Source: Rosellinia necatrix (Eukaryota > Ascomycota > Sordariomycetes > Xylariales > Xylariaceae). Taken from it: a stretch of DNA of 64,000 nucleotides. Position 1 is the first letter of the stretch. The number at the start of each line of letters is the position of its first letter. The stretch lies in the NCBI GenBank assembly GCA_021209875.1, contig JAGYVD010000008.1, positions 1,177,501 through 1,241,500 of the forward strand, in the 5' to 3' direction. Both the position numbers and the translations under genes were made by a program. The notes beneath the pieces are model-generated. The model did no database searches. It was not told where the DNA came from and saw only the letters and a program-made list of their open reading frames with translations. This document shows positions 11,074 through 23,949 of this stretch, piece after piece.

Positions 11074-14000
11074 ACGTCTTCCCCACGGTCGCCGGTCTCC
11101 TCGCCTCGTGCGTTGGCTGAGGACGATATCAAAGCCACCACTCCTCGTCAGACGTCATTTTTATCTTCGCCTTTATCGAGCGCTTCGACCGTTGACGAGG
11201 GAGAGTTATCTTCGCCTATACTCCCGCCACTGTCGGCTCCTCGGCTATCAGAGAGGGCGCTCGGGTATTTGAGGACCCCTCCTCGATCGAATCGGGAGAT
11301 CGAAGAAGACCAATACGTGACCACGAGTTGGGGTTCGCCATATCCCGAGGCCGACAGCCATCACCTTCGGAGGCTAAGTTTTAGCAGCGGGACTTCTGAC
11401 GAATCACCCTTGCATCAGCTTGAGATCGATACCCCATTCTTGCGTCCGGTCCCTTCGATTCCCGACAGCCAGCCGACGTCTTTACTACCCAATCCCTCGC
11501 TCTCTGGGAGCGCTGCCGTCCTTGCGAATCGCGCCAGACGGCCACTCGGGGGCATTACGGAGGAGTGGATTCGTCAGCATACGACTGACGACCCAGGCTC
11601 GGAGCAACGCCACTGGCTTAGCGACGGGACAGACGATAGCGAGCACTCTTCACTGAGCGGCTCGATTGCTAGCAAGGAGGCAGGTTGGTTTGAGGAAGCC
11701 GATCCCCGTACGCCTCGTCCTGCTCTGCATCCCACACAAGCTCTAAACGCGGCGCCCCGGCACCCACAGCATCGTTCCAGTAACGAAACACTGAGAGAGG
11801 CGCTTGCAGATCGCCCTGGCACAGATACGTTCGATAATATGGATTCCTTAGAGGTAAAAAGAAATGCCTCCCAAGACGCTGCCAGCATTCATACTTTCGA
11901 GTCAAATTCGGATTTCACACCGGGATCAGCAACTCCAACCAAGTTGAACGACATGCGCATGAACGGCCCTGGTCGGTTCATGGGTCCGGAATCTATATTG
12001 CCTACCACCCCAGCGAAACATACCAAGCAGGCCATGTCGCAAACCCCGAGATTGAAGAAGAAGGTACCCTGGAAAGGGAAAAATATACTCGTCTTACTTC
12101 CTCGTGATGAAGAGCGTGGTCAGCTTGGCAAAGCCCCTCTACCTCTCGATGCTGCCAGCACTGAGGCAATGCTGCGGTCCTGGGAGGAGCTAGGATACGA
12201 CATTAGAGGATTCGACCTGGATGCTCACGAATCAGCAGGAGGACCCGAGAATAATTCTCGGAGCCGGGTTGAATGGCCTATGCTAGATGAGATCGCAAAG
12301 GAGCGATTGATTCGACAGTATACTGTTACTCTACCCGATCTCAATGGTGTGTTATATGTTCGCCTCTGTATTCTGACATGTTCACGATAGCTAATAACGT
12401 CCGTAGCATGGAGAAACTATGTCAACGAGCTTGCGGAGGCTAAGCTTAGGGCACTCGGTGTGACATTTGCGGAAGAAGAGCCAATGCCTCCGCCGTCAGT
12501 ATCTCCGGCCATGTCAAACATGAATCAACAAATCCCCAATCAGTTCAACACCTTCCCGTTCTCGCCGCCATTGCCTACATCGTCTGCAGGCAGTAATGGG
12601 CCCCAGGGGTTTCCATTTCAGGCACCATTTCTCCAAGGCCCACCATCTGCATCACAAAGCCCAGGAATCCCAATGGTGGGCCCGGCCGGCTCATTTGCCG
12701 CACCTGCACCTGGGCGATTCAACTCTCGGGCATCAATCTCCATATCACCACATGAGCTTCCCTTCCATCTCTCTGGTCAGCCATCCCCGCGGGTATGGTC
12801 CCCGCAGATGCTGCTACACCAGCAACAGCTTGGCCGTAATGGTTCGCCTTCTCTTCACAACATAATGTCGCCAGTGCCGCCTTTCTCTCCGGATGGTATG
12901 TCGTCGCCGATCGGCATTCACCAAAGACACCAGTCTCTGCAGTATCCGATGTTACCTCACCAATTTCTTCAACGACAAGATTCTGCAAGGGCTTCGCCAC
13001 GACTCCAAGAAGTGCGAGAGGACGAAGAGGAAGAAGAGACTCAGACAAATCCCTACGACAAGAGTCCGTCGAAGACTCCGGAACCGGCTCACTTCGTACA
13101 TCACAATGCCAGTGATAGCCTCCAAAAAGAAATTGATGAGGCGGAATACCATTTGGAAGAACAGTTCCGCTCACAGTTGGAGCATGAAGATTATAGCCCT
13201 CACAATGAGGTTGGACCTTTGGAGGCTGAAATGCCAATGGATAAGTTTGTTTCGGCTGAACCTTTGCACGCACGGGGACCATCTGTGCATTTTAGTGGAA
13301 TCGGCACAGACTCGGATGATGGACCCAAATTGCACCATCCACAGCCCCACAGTAGAGGCCATTCGTTATCCCAGCAACCGTTCTTCGATAACGATGAAGT
13401 ACGCGACAGCACAGATGAGAGCAGCATTCGAAGGCTTCCACCTAACGTTTCTAACGGCGTCAAAACTGACAGCGCGTATGAGGCAGAACCGAATCCAGGC
13501 AATCTTGTCACAGCTGCACAACCTTTTGGATTTTCCAATCCACTTCACCACCGATCATTGTCAATAGCAAGTAACCCTTGGGCGGAGGCAGAGCCATTTT
13601 CCCCCAGCAGTCAAATACACTCACGCCAAGGCAGTCACAACAGCAAGACGTCTCTTTCCAAATTAAATGCTGGTGCAGCTGAGTTCAAGTTTAAGCCTAA
13701 GACCAACTTGGCAACCAGTCAGTTTGTGTTTGGCGGCAGGAACCCACAGGCACCATCCTTCACGCCGGCGTCATATACGCCTCCAGCCTTCGTGTCTGGC
13801 ATCCCTCAATCAGCAACCTCAAGTCATTTCAGCGTGCCCTCCACCGGCTCATCTACGATGACCAAGATAAATCCTGCAGCTCCAGTTTTCTCGCCAAAGA
13901 AGAGCGATTTCAGCTTCTCAACGTCTGGCCCGAAGTTCAACCCGGACGCCAAGGCTTTCCAGCCTATGAGTTCATTCGCCTCTTCGCCTCATCCATCGCC

Positions 14001-17000
14001 AGTGGCAGTGTATCTGGCAATAGAGGCAATGATGTTGGGCCGAAACCTATCTTTGGTAACATCGATCTCAGTAGCTCCGAATATGGCAACCAGACCAAGA
14101 AGTCTAAAGCCATCCCTATTATGCAACCTTCGATTCAAGATTTGCTCGATCAAGCCGCCAATGCTATTGACATGTCGGCTACAGAAGAGAAGGCGGATGG
14201 CGGGGCCAGTCGTGCGAAGAAGCAGTTTAGAAATGGGGTTAATGGGGATGATGACGATGTTCCACGATTCGCAGAGCCTACACCTGAACCTGAATCGACG
14301 ATGAAGACGGACTCCGAGCCATCTATGTCTGACCAAGCGCAGCCGATAAGCAATAGTGAATCTGCGTTAGATGAAGCCACCGTCGGCGTGAAAGAGGACG
14401 AAGATGAAGCGGCGAACCTGGCTGACGTCACATTGGCGTCTACTGTGGTTTCCGAGTCCACAGACGGCAAGCCCCTATCCGAGTCTAACGATACTAAGGC
14501 CACTACTAGCCCATCAGCTACGTCGCCTGACCCCGATAAGAGCAATTGGAGACCCATTGAATTTACCAACACTACAGATATCCACGACTTCAACAATGCC
14601 AGGCCGTTTGGTGACCGGGAGCCATTCTTCAAGGAAATGCAGAAACCGAACTTCTCTGCCACTGCTAGGCCATTTATACCTGCAGGATTCAGATTTGGAA
14701 ACATAGAGGTAAATGTACCGTTCGAACCTGACTTCGAAAGACAACCTGAACTATGGGGCCCGCCTCCAGGGGAGCCGGAGGAGGACCGTGGGGGTTCGCC
14801 AACCCCTGGGCCAGATGTGCCTCTCGCTACTGTCGTTGATGAGACACAAGGGTCCCAGCAAGATGACGAAGTCTCTGCAGACCCTGCACCTGTATCAACG
14901 AAAGGTTTGCTTTCTTCTCGATTTGCATCTCCGCCGCCACCTTCGAAGGGCTTGAAAGCATCACGATTTGCTTCCAGCCCTTCAGGATCGCCAGAATCCT
15001 TTAAGGATACGCCTCCCCACGATGATATGTCTCCGTCTCCAGTGTCGGAAAGACAACCTCCATCACCTGCTAGGTCCGAACAGGTGTCAGAGATTCACGA
15101 ATATGAGCCGCTTCCCGTTAGCCCACCTTCGGACGCTGGCCTTCAACCTCACAACGATGAAACACATGAGCTCACGTTTGAAGAAATTGATGCCGTGATG
15201 CAAGAAATCAACGAAAGAGACCCAACCATGGGAGTTAAGAGGACCGTGGAGGCACCAAAATGGCGTCAACCCAGTCCTGTACGAAAGGTTCCAGTGCCTG
15301 CCGCAGATTCACCCCCAGCCCAGTTGCGGCCGCAGGCACCTTCCCGAAGCGATGGTCCTAGCCCAAGCCCCGGGCAGTATCAATCCCTGCCACAAGAGCA
15401 TATTCGCCCCAAGCCTTCTACGGAACTCGATGATCCATTTATTGACCCATCGCACAGCACGCTCTCGCAATCTTTTGACGGCCCCATCCAACGTCTTAAT
15501 CGGAGGGGCGACCTGCCTGAAAGTGAGTGGGATGATGCCTTTACGGAGAGCGAGCAAGGTAAATTGGAACAACGGGTCCATTACTTTGATGGGCATGTCA
15601 ACGATTTGGTAGGAAGTTTGCTTGCATCGCGTCTTGATCCTCTTGAGAATAAGTTGAGTTCTATTCATCAAGCATTGGCTCAACTGTCTCAAAGAGCGCC
15701 TTCTAGTCGGCGCGATAGACGTAGCTTCTCGGCTGAATTCCAAGAAAGTGATGCCGATGATGAAGATGAGGAACTCCCCATGCGTCGGTCAACGAGCCCT
15801 AAGCGAGACAGGAGACTCGAACAAATCCGGGTTGCAATTGTGGATGCTATGAACCAGCACCAGGTTGCGCGCGCCCTCGAATCAGCCCAGGTAGCGGCAA
15901 TAGAAGATGACAACACAAAGGATGAATCTACTGTTATGAGAGCGCTCGAGGATATGAAGCTCCAGATTACTCAAAGCATGCCCAATTTCAATAGCGATGA
16001 GCTCAGAAACATCGTTGATGAAGCAGTCAAGAACCGGATGCCCCCAACTCCACCTGTTGCCGAAACTGATCTGGAAGTAAACAAAACACTAGCCGAGATG
16101 CAATCCAAGATAGAAGCTCTCCAGCAGCGGGCACATGCCGAGGAATCTAGATATAATGCTGAACGACAACGGGCCCAAGAATTAGAAGAGAAACTTCGCT
16201 CCGGTGAACATAGGGTGGAAGCAGAGATAGCCACTCGCCGAAGTGCGGAAGACCGCGCCGCTGAACTTCGCCGACAATTAGAACAGGCTGAGACAAAGGT
16301 TGAAGTTGAGATTATGAACCGGAGCATCTTTGATCAGAGAATACATGACCTAGAGGATAGGCTCAAGACCCAAGAAAGCAAAACGGAACTCGAGCTCTCT
16401 TCTCGCCGGGAAGCGGAGGACAGGCTTTCGGAAATTCAACGGCTGCTGCGCATTTCCTCTGAGGAAGAAGATCGACTAAGAGCTGTCGTCGAAGAACGTG
16501 ACCAGAGGATCAAGACCCTCGAACAGTCGTCTGGAAAAACATCTATGCGTCTTGCCCTGCTCGACGCGGCCCAGGCGAACGCCGAACAAACACAGGCAGA
16601 GCTGAAGAATCGTCTGAACGCTGCAGATACTGAGCTTCGCGATGCACGACAAGAAGCGCGTCACTGGCGCTCTGAAGCGGAACAAGCGAGGGACTCAGCA
16701 GCTCGACAAAGCGACGACTTTATGCAAGCCGCCAATGAAAATAAGCATCTTCACAAGTTAATCGATACCCTTGGCGTTCAACTAGACGAGAACGAACGGA
16801 TAAGAGACAATTGGAGAGCCAAGTTTGTTTCCTTGCAGGATGACATGGCTCATGCGGCACGGGAAATTACCGAAGAGAACTCGCGCCGATCTAAGAAGGA
16901 ACAAGCTCTGATTGCACGCCATGAAGTTCTCGACGCTCGGCTCCAAGCAGAAGCGCGAACCCGTGAGCGCCTTGAAATTGAAGTGGAGAGATTGGAGAAC

Positions 17001-18644
17001 GGCGAGCGTGCTGGAATGAGGGCGGTTAGTGAGTGTAAGCGACTAGAAGGCTTACTCGCAGACCTGCGCAATGAAAATCATGATCTTCACCAGCAAGCAC
17101 ACCGCGCCCAACGGGAAGCCCAAGAGGCCCGGAATATGGCGGCTGCCGAGAAGCAGAGTGCCCAGCTTGAAATCGACGAAGCCAATGAGCTCGCAGCCAT
17201 CGAAGTTCGACGTGCACAACTCGAAACGCAGGACGCCAAGGCCGCGGCGATTGTCGAGGCTCAGCAAGTCCGTGAATCCATCGCAGTTGAACTTGAGGCA
17301 GCTCGTGACCAGGTTAACATCTCCAAGGTCGATTTTGAAGAGGAGCTCGCCAAAACTCGGGCTGAACTGGATCAGGTGAGACTGGACGCTGACACTGCAA
17401 ACGCACACCACGAAATGATGCTCGAAGAGGCGCAAAATACCAAAGAGGCTGAGCTTCAAACTCTGCAGATCACCAAAGCCACTGAGATAGAAGACCTGTC
17501 ACGAAAACATCAGAACGAACTCGAAGATGTTCAAACTCGTTATGAGCGCCAAATCAGCAACGCGACCGAGGATGCTCAGCGGACCGAACAAAATCTCCTG
17601 GAGCGGCTCAGTCTCTCTGCGTCTAAAATAGAGCACTTACAAGATCGCGTCGCCCATCTAGAAGAAAAGGTACAAATCGCCCAGGAGGCAGCTAAGGCAG
17701 CGGCTCAAGCTGCGTCCCATGCTTCTCGCGCCGTTGCAATGCCCGAACTAGCAGCCCACCCTGGCCCTGCTGGCTCGACCAGGCAGCTGGCCCAAGCTAT
17801 GCAACTTCCAGAAAAGATTTCACCACAGGCTCTCCGCGAATCTATTATGGTTCTCCAAGAGCAGCTACAGGCTCGTGAACAACGGATTGAAGAGCTTGAG
17901 CAGAAGGTAGCCGATCTTGACCCTGATGCTGCTACAAAGATTGCTAAGCGGGATGATGAAATTATATGGTTGCGCGAACTCCTGGCTGTAAGGCATGGTG
18001 ATCTTCAGGATATCATTGTCGCACTGTCCACGGACAGATACGATAGAGAAGCCGTCAAGGATGCAACCATCCGCCTCAAGGCGAACCTCCAAATGGAAGA
18101 GCAAGAGCGTGAGCGTGCCATGAATGGAGGTTCGGCTCTCAATTTGCCTAACATCGCCGCGACAATATCCAAAGCGGCAACTCCCCGAGTTGCTCAAGCG
18201 GTTGGCCCTCTTGCTGCTGCGTGGGGTAGTTGGCGTAGGTCAAATCAATCTTCACAAAATGCGTCTGGCTTCATGTCATCCCCCGCACCGGGCAGAAATG
18301 CAACCCCCTCCAAATCTAACGTACTAAGCTCGCAAAACGGTCTCCTCGGCCTGATGACCCCACCAACCTCAGGCATACGTAGTACACCTCAGGCAGAGTC
18401 AAGCCAGCCACAGCCTACGGCATTTGGGAATACTGGTCGCCGCTATACAGCTGAACAGTTCGCAAATAGAAATCGAGGGCCGTCGATAACGGCTCGACAG
18501 GCCGAGAAGATGCCCCTTGCTAGCACACCCCCTCCTCGACAAGATCGCAAAGACCCGCGTACACCGCCTATGATGCAGTCCAATTCATATGACGACGATG
18601 CGCGGATGGAAGAATTTGATGATACGTCCTTCTTTGAGGACTAA
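11074..18644 (+). CDS. Giant disordered and coiled-coil protein, about 2,480 aa
   Basis: The first exon with the ATG is not resolved. Coding is open in frame from 11074 after a likely acceptor at 11073. An intron at 12347-12406 (60 nt, branch CTAATAAC) joins DLNG to AWRNYVNEL. The first about 1,000 residues are Ser/Pro-rich and mostly disordered, with a short conserved-looking block WKGKNILVLLPRDEERG before the intron. Short FxFG- and FxP-like repeats lie around 13680-13960. From about 15540 to 18100 the protein is a long heptad-rich coiled coil, then a Ser/Pro tail ending in an acidic FDDTSFFED. Near 14000 the frame shifts. This is either a 62-nt intron (14010-14071) or a one-base error, because the skipped stretch itself looks coding (GPKPIFGNIDLSS). 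I do not recognise the family; a scaffold, nuclear or spindle-pole role would only be a guess. Confidence 0.75.
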
Positions 18645-20105
18645 CGTCTTGCGGCTATAACCAAGAAGCGGGAGCTGGCGCCATTTGTTGAATCCGCCTT
18701 GATACTGTTTTGTTTTTGTTTTTTTTTTTCGCATCACGCTAGATTGATACCCATACCCCTAAATGCTTTGGTACTTGTCGCGCAAGAACTTAATGACACC
18801 TACATATTCGATTCTTTTACGAATCACATAGGCCAAATCTGAACATTGATTCAGATGAGGCAGTTTATTCCCTTTGTACTTTGCATAGCCTGAAGATTAG
18901 GAGGGCGTGCTGTTATAACGAAAGTTGAGACCATTTCTGCCTATAGCAGAACAAAAATGAGTATCCCCAGAGGGGACGAGCAGAAGTGTAATGTGAGGTT
19001 ATCTAAGGAGGGAACATATATAGTAATATCTCTTGTTTTACGTAACCTCGCTGGTTTTCTTTCCACACTTGAGCTGAGCCATGACGGGTAAAGAAACCCA
19101 ATGTGAATGTATCCTAAGTAAGCCAGTACCGAAACAATTCAACCAATTTGTCACTATTCCCGTAACACCACGGGAAGGGAACTAGCCAAGCCCTTGGTCT
19201 GCCGTAAACAAAGGTGCCGGGGTGATGACGGCAGATACGAACGCCTCCAACGAGGATCCGCAGCGAGCACAGGCCAAACCCCACAAACCTGCCAACCCAA
19301 CACGAGGTTTTAAGCGACACGCGGTCTTTTGAGTGCGAATTCGGTTCTCGTACTCCTGTGGATCCGTAAGTAGCATTTGGGGAAAACTGGGGGCTCGAGG
19401 GCATCAGAGCCTGATTGTTTTATCCTACGATTGACTATGCTATGCATGTACATTTGCATTACTTCTCATAGGTAGGTATGGGGAGATATCACCTTGTCAA
19501 ACCTTGTTGCCTGCTGTCGAAACTACCGAGTTAGAGGTGGGAAAACAAAAACAGAAACAAAAACAAAAACAATGAAACAAAAAAAAAACACGGACGGCTT
19601 TGCGTATGCGGTGCACACGACCCTCTGCGGATCGCGTAACGGTATTCGGAACCCGGAGACTTCAACGGGCCGTCCAATCAAGATGGTAGCCGTGGATATG
19701 CCATGGTGTTGCATTACATCGCTGTTCGACTCACTTCTGCCCGACTAACGGCTACAATATCCGGATGGAGCCTGCGGGCTAGTCTAATACGAAGCACTGT
19801 GGCGCCATACAACTAAGACAGACGGAGCATGACAGATGTGACTTACCAAAGCATAGGGATACGAACTCCCCGCACATACCCGCTAATACCAATGAACAAT
19901 AGTGAGGGTATAGACGTCGTGTATAAGAATCGTGAGGAGCCCGGCTCTTTCTGATATCAGAAACCAGAGTCACAGTTCCATCCAAGTTTCCCAGACGAAA
20001 AAACGAACCCAACCGCTATTCCCAACCTCTTGTTCGCTCTACGGCTCTGCTCCGGCAAATACTGTTTAATAATATAATTATACATCACACAGCGAAAACA
20101 ACAAG
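18645..20105. other. Intergenic region
   Basis: This holds the 3' flank of the coiled-coil gene (T-rich at 18712-18730) and the promoter of the cerato-platanin gene. An (A4-5C)n simple stretch lies at about 19545-19590. No gene is supported on either strand. Confidence 0.5.
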
Positions 20106-20692
20106 ATGCAACTCACCAATATCCTCACCTACCTCTCCCTGGCTGCCGCCAGCTCAGCTATAACCGGTAGGTTTTCCTCCCTTTCCCCGCCCGACATATG
20201 CGACGATATCGTCTGGGCTATCGTGTCCGCATTTCTTGCTCCCCTCCCTGTCTAGGACGGTGTGAAACATCGACATGCCATCATGGCCAATGCACCATTC
20301 AGACCGACCGACGGACTAACGTATCCGGGGCTTTAGTGGCATACGACGAAGGCTACGATAATGCCGGGCGCAGCTTGACGGCTGTGTCCTGCTCGGACGG
20401 CCCCAACGGACTGATCACGCGGTACGGGTGGCAGACACAGGGCCAGATCCCGCGCTTCCCTAACATCGGGGCGGCGGCGGCGGTGGCGGGCTGGAACTCG
20501 GCCAGCTGCGGTACCTGCTGGAGGCTCACCTACAATGGAAGGAGCATCAACGTCCTGGCCGTGGACCACGCCGGCGCGGGATTCAACATTGCACTCAGGG
20601 CGATGAACGACCTCACCAACAACCAGGCCGTGGCGCTCGGCCGCGTCGAGGCCACCGCCACCCAGGTTGCCGTGTCGAACTGCGGGCTATAA
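20106..20692 (+). CDS. Cerato-platanin family secreted protein
   Basis: Two exons (20106-20166 and 20337-20692) are separated by a 170-nt intron with a GGACTAACG branch point. They give 138 aa. Residues 1-18 or so are a signal peptide ([18 protein letters not shown]). The mature part begins [10 protein letters not shown] and has the family signatures [29 protein letters not shown] and [17 protein letters not shown], with four cysteines for two disulfides. Cerato-platanins are small double-psi beta-barrel proteins secreted to the wall and medium. They bind chitin oligomers, loosen cellulose, and are perceived by plants (Sm1/Epl1 group). The length and all core residues look intact. The next gene downstream also encodes a secreted protein. 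Confidence 0.95.
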
Positions 20693-21724
20693 AAAAAAAA
20701 GGAGGGGGGAGAAGAATAATGAACGGATGATTTACAAAGGGATCAGATCATGAGCGTTATAATGAGTTAGACACCGGTTATAATATGAATTAATGCCACA
20801 CCCTCTCCAACAATAAACACTCCAACTTCTGCCAACCCCCGTTTTGCTTTGACGGGAGTTTGTTGTCGCGTCAATGGCGTTACCGGGAACCCTCGGATAG
20901 CCGACGTGCATGCTGCGTGATCCCTTATGACGTTGCCGCGCTTCATAAATGGGCCGTTGGCAAACTAGTGACGGGCGGGCTATGCCAGCCACCCTCGGTT
21001 AAGACTGACGTTAGCATAAGCGCTACCGACTGATGGCTTAGGTAAACATGTTTTGTGACCTGCTAGGGCAGTTAGTTCACCTAGCTCCCCCTCGAGATCT
21101 TCACCACAGTGGTGCCTATCGTACAAGATTGCCCAAGATTGCCCAAGATTGTCCAAGATTGCTCCTAATATGGTTTTCTTCTCAACCCCCTTCGGTCTTC
21201 GGTCTGTCTCTATCTACGGAGTGGGAATAACTTCGTCGTACGAGATAGGATAATCCCGGGGAGGATAGATGCAGTGCAACCCGCTCCATTCTCCCTCCTC
21301 TTTCTCCCTTGAAAAAGTTATCTTTTTTGGTCGCTGAGATTAGGCAAGGAAAAGAAAGCAATCATTTATCGCCACGAATAGCCAATGTGCCCAAACAAGA
21401 CTGTCAATAAAGCGGTAAAGGACGAGAGATTCGACCCAGCAAATGGTCGATTGGGTAGGCTATCTGGGTCGGCGGTATGCCGCTTCTGGAAGGTCAGGTC
21501 GAACTCGGTATTTGGGGTAAGCCAAGAATGATACTGTGAAGCGCTATCAACGTCTGCATGGCGATCTCTCTCTTGTTGTCGCAGTTGTATAAAGATAGCC
21601 AGCAAGCAACCGGCCAAGCCAGTGGGTTGTCCTTGTTTTTCCTTGTCACCGCCAAAATAAAATAATAATAATAATAATAAAACAGTAGAAAAGAAAAGGG
21701 GAAAAGACAAAAAAGCCTTCCACC
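20693..21724. other. Intergenic region with simple repeats
   Basis: There is no gene. Four near-identical 11-base copies of a CCAAGATTG unit occur at about 21126-21165. An (AAT)n microsatellite at about 21656-21682 lies just upstream of the M64 peptidase start. Confidence 0.5.
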
Positions 21725-23277
21725 ATGAAGGGCCTACTGCTACTAGCTACGGCCGCAGACATAGCCCTGGCGCAGCTCTGCGAGCACCAGTGGGAAGGCG
21801 ACTTCGCAGGCCGCAGGACCGACAGGGCCCGAGCGAGGCAAGACGTCGCGCCGCCCCCTCTCGACATCCAGCCCCTCATCGTGAACGGGCCGTCGAGCAA
21901 CCGCATCGACCTCATTTTCTTCGGAGACGGATGTGCGCCGGTACCCCCTCTCCTCCCCTCCTCTTCCCCCAAATGATGTTCCGACCGTGCGCGTCGTCCC
22001 CCTCTTCTCGATGAGCTGACGTGATGTGATGCCCGCCACAGACACCGAGGATGAGAAGGACAAGTTCTTGTCCGATGCGATGACCCTAGTCAAGGACGTC
22101 ACCGACGGACAAACATTCGCCGATGTGGTCCCGCTGATGAACTTCTGGGCCGGCTTCTCGCCGAGCGCCGAGGTACGCGATGGCCGCGGTTTTATGTGAT
22201 TGTTGATTGGTGTGAACGAGCTTCTTGTCTGACTTGTGGCGGTGGATAGAGTGGCGTTGGTGTTGGCGGGAAGCCCTTGGAGTAAGCACTCCTCCTGTTT
22301 AAAAAAACTAAAAAAAAACTCTCACGCACTGGATCGCTGATTATGCGTCCTCTCGGGGAAAAGCACCGTCTACGGACTATACCGCGACGGCACCGAGCTT
22401 CGGGGCGTATATTACGACAAGCCCGAGGTGGCCCACGCAGCGTGCGACTCCACGGACGCCTGTGACTATCCTATTCTCCTCGGTAATAATCCGCTGTACG
22501 GAGGGCTAGGCGGCGAATTTACGTACGTCTCGTCAGATCCCGTCCTAACCCGTTCATCGTGGCATCCCCAGCTGCTAAGATCCCGTCGCAAGCGTCGTGA
22601 CGGCTTCCCCCATCAACGGCCCCGCGGTCCTCCGCCATGAGCTGGGCCACTCCATAATCGACGTCGGCGAGGAGTACGAGGGGGGGTTCGCCTACTTCGG
22701 CGTGAACTCCGCCAAGACCCCCGAGTCCGCGACCTGGAAGCAGTGGTACACCGACCCCTCGAGCGAGCCCAAGAAACAGCGGACCAACATGCCGATCCAG
22801 GCGTACCCGTGGACGCTGCTGAACACGACGCGGAAATGGAGCCAGAGTTTCACCTCGGCGGGAACTTACGATACCTATCTACTCCAATTCAGCGTCAGGT
22901 TAGTGCTCCTGAGCCCTTGTAGAGAGCATGAGTTGCCAGACCGGAGCACTCCTTTTTAGAAACCCTCAACGTTATTCGTCATATAGAGCAACAGCTGACA
23001 CAGAATCCTTGAACAGCGGCATGACGGCGAGCAGCGACTTGCTTGTCGAGGTAGATGGGAAGGACGTAGGCTGGGAGATCAACCCGGTGATCGGCCTGGA
23101 CCGGTTCATCTACAACATGAAAATCAACTCGTCACTCAGCCCGGGGAAGCACGAGCTGTCATTCACGCTGTTGAACGAGGAGATCGAAGGCACCGCACAG
23201 CTCTGCAACCTCGAAGTCCTCGAATACGGCATTGTCGACAAAGAGTGAGTTCCTGGCTTGTCTGAGCTTCCGCTGGA

Positions 23278-23316
<39 letters not shown>

Positions 23317-23468
23317 ATCCGCCCGCCAGGTTCAATTTCGAGCCCCAATACCACGGCTCGTACCCAACGTAAGTAACCTCAACTCCCCCCCCTTGCATCC
23401 AATCCCGTCAGCTAGTCAGACATTGTGTGTCCGTCCGCTTCTAATCTCTTCCTTCCCCCTTCCCCCCC

Positions 23469-23517
<49 letters not shown>

Positions 23518-23949
23518 ATATACAGATTCTCGGACCAGAACGCGACGACCTACAGGCCGACGAACGACTACTGCACGATGCGCAGCATCTACTCGCCGAA
23601 CTACTGCCACGCGTGCCTCGAGGGCCTGTGGCTGGCGCTGCTGCGGCCGCTGTCGCTCGTCGACGGCGTGACGCGGACGGCGCGGCCCGACGGCTCGACC
23701 GAGGTCGCGCTGGACCTGCTGCCGCTCGCGCAGTTCCGGCAGATCCCCATCCCCCACCGCGAGGCGTACGCGATCCGCTGGTACGGCGCGGACGGGCGCA
23801 CCGTCCTGGAGCAGTGGACCAACAGCACCAGCGCGCTGTTCGCGCCCGGCGTCGCCGAGTTCGTCGTCGAGGTCGCCTTCTCGTCGGAGCAGATCCGCGT
23901 CGATAAGGACGGCGTCACGACGCAGAAGAAGAGATATAAAATCGCGTAA
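21725..23949 (+). CDS. Secreted M64 (IgA-peptidase type) zinc metallopeptidase
   Basis: Eight exons keep one frame: 21725-21932, 22042-22172, 22250-22281, 22364-22522, 22593-22898, 23017-23244, 23330-23368 and 23526-23949. They give 508 aa. A signal peptide (MKGLLLLATAADIALAQ) comes first. The N-terminal domain contains NRIDLIFFGDGYTEDE, typical of M64. The zinc site is HELGHSIIDVGEEYEGG, with the HExxH pair and following acidic residues. A beta-rich C-terminal domain follows, with CxMRSIYSPNYCHACLEGLW. Family M64 was defined on a bacterial IgA1 protease, and related fungal secreted proteins exist; the substrate in fungi is not known. One exon is only 32 nt. Two introns carry (CT)n and (TA)n microsatellites. 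All catalytic residues are present. Confidence 0.9.
23283..23315 (+). repeat. (CT)n microsatellite in intron 6 of the M64 gene
   Basis: This is an uninterrupted TC/CT dinucleotide run of about 33 bases just before the acceptor of the intron 23245-23329. It serves as an extended polypyrimidine tract. Confidence 0.9.
23473..23523 (+). repeat. (TA)n microsatellite in intron 7 of the M64 gene
   Basis: This is a TA-dinucleotide run of about 50 bases with two TTT interruptions. It ends at the CAG acceptor (23523-23525) of the last intron. Confidence 0.9.
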
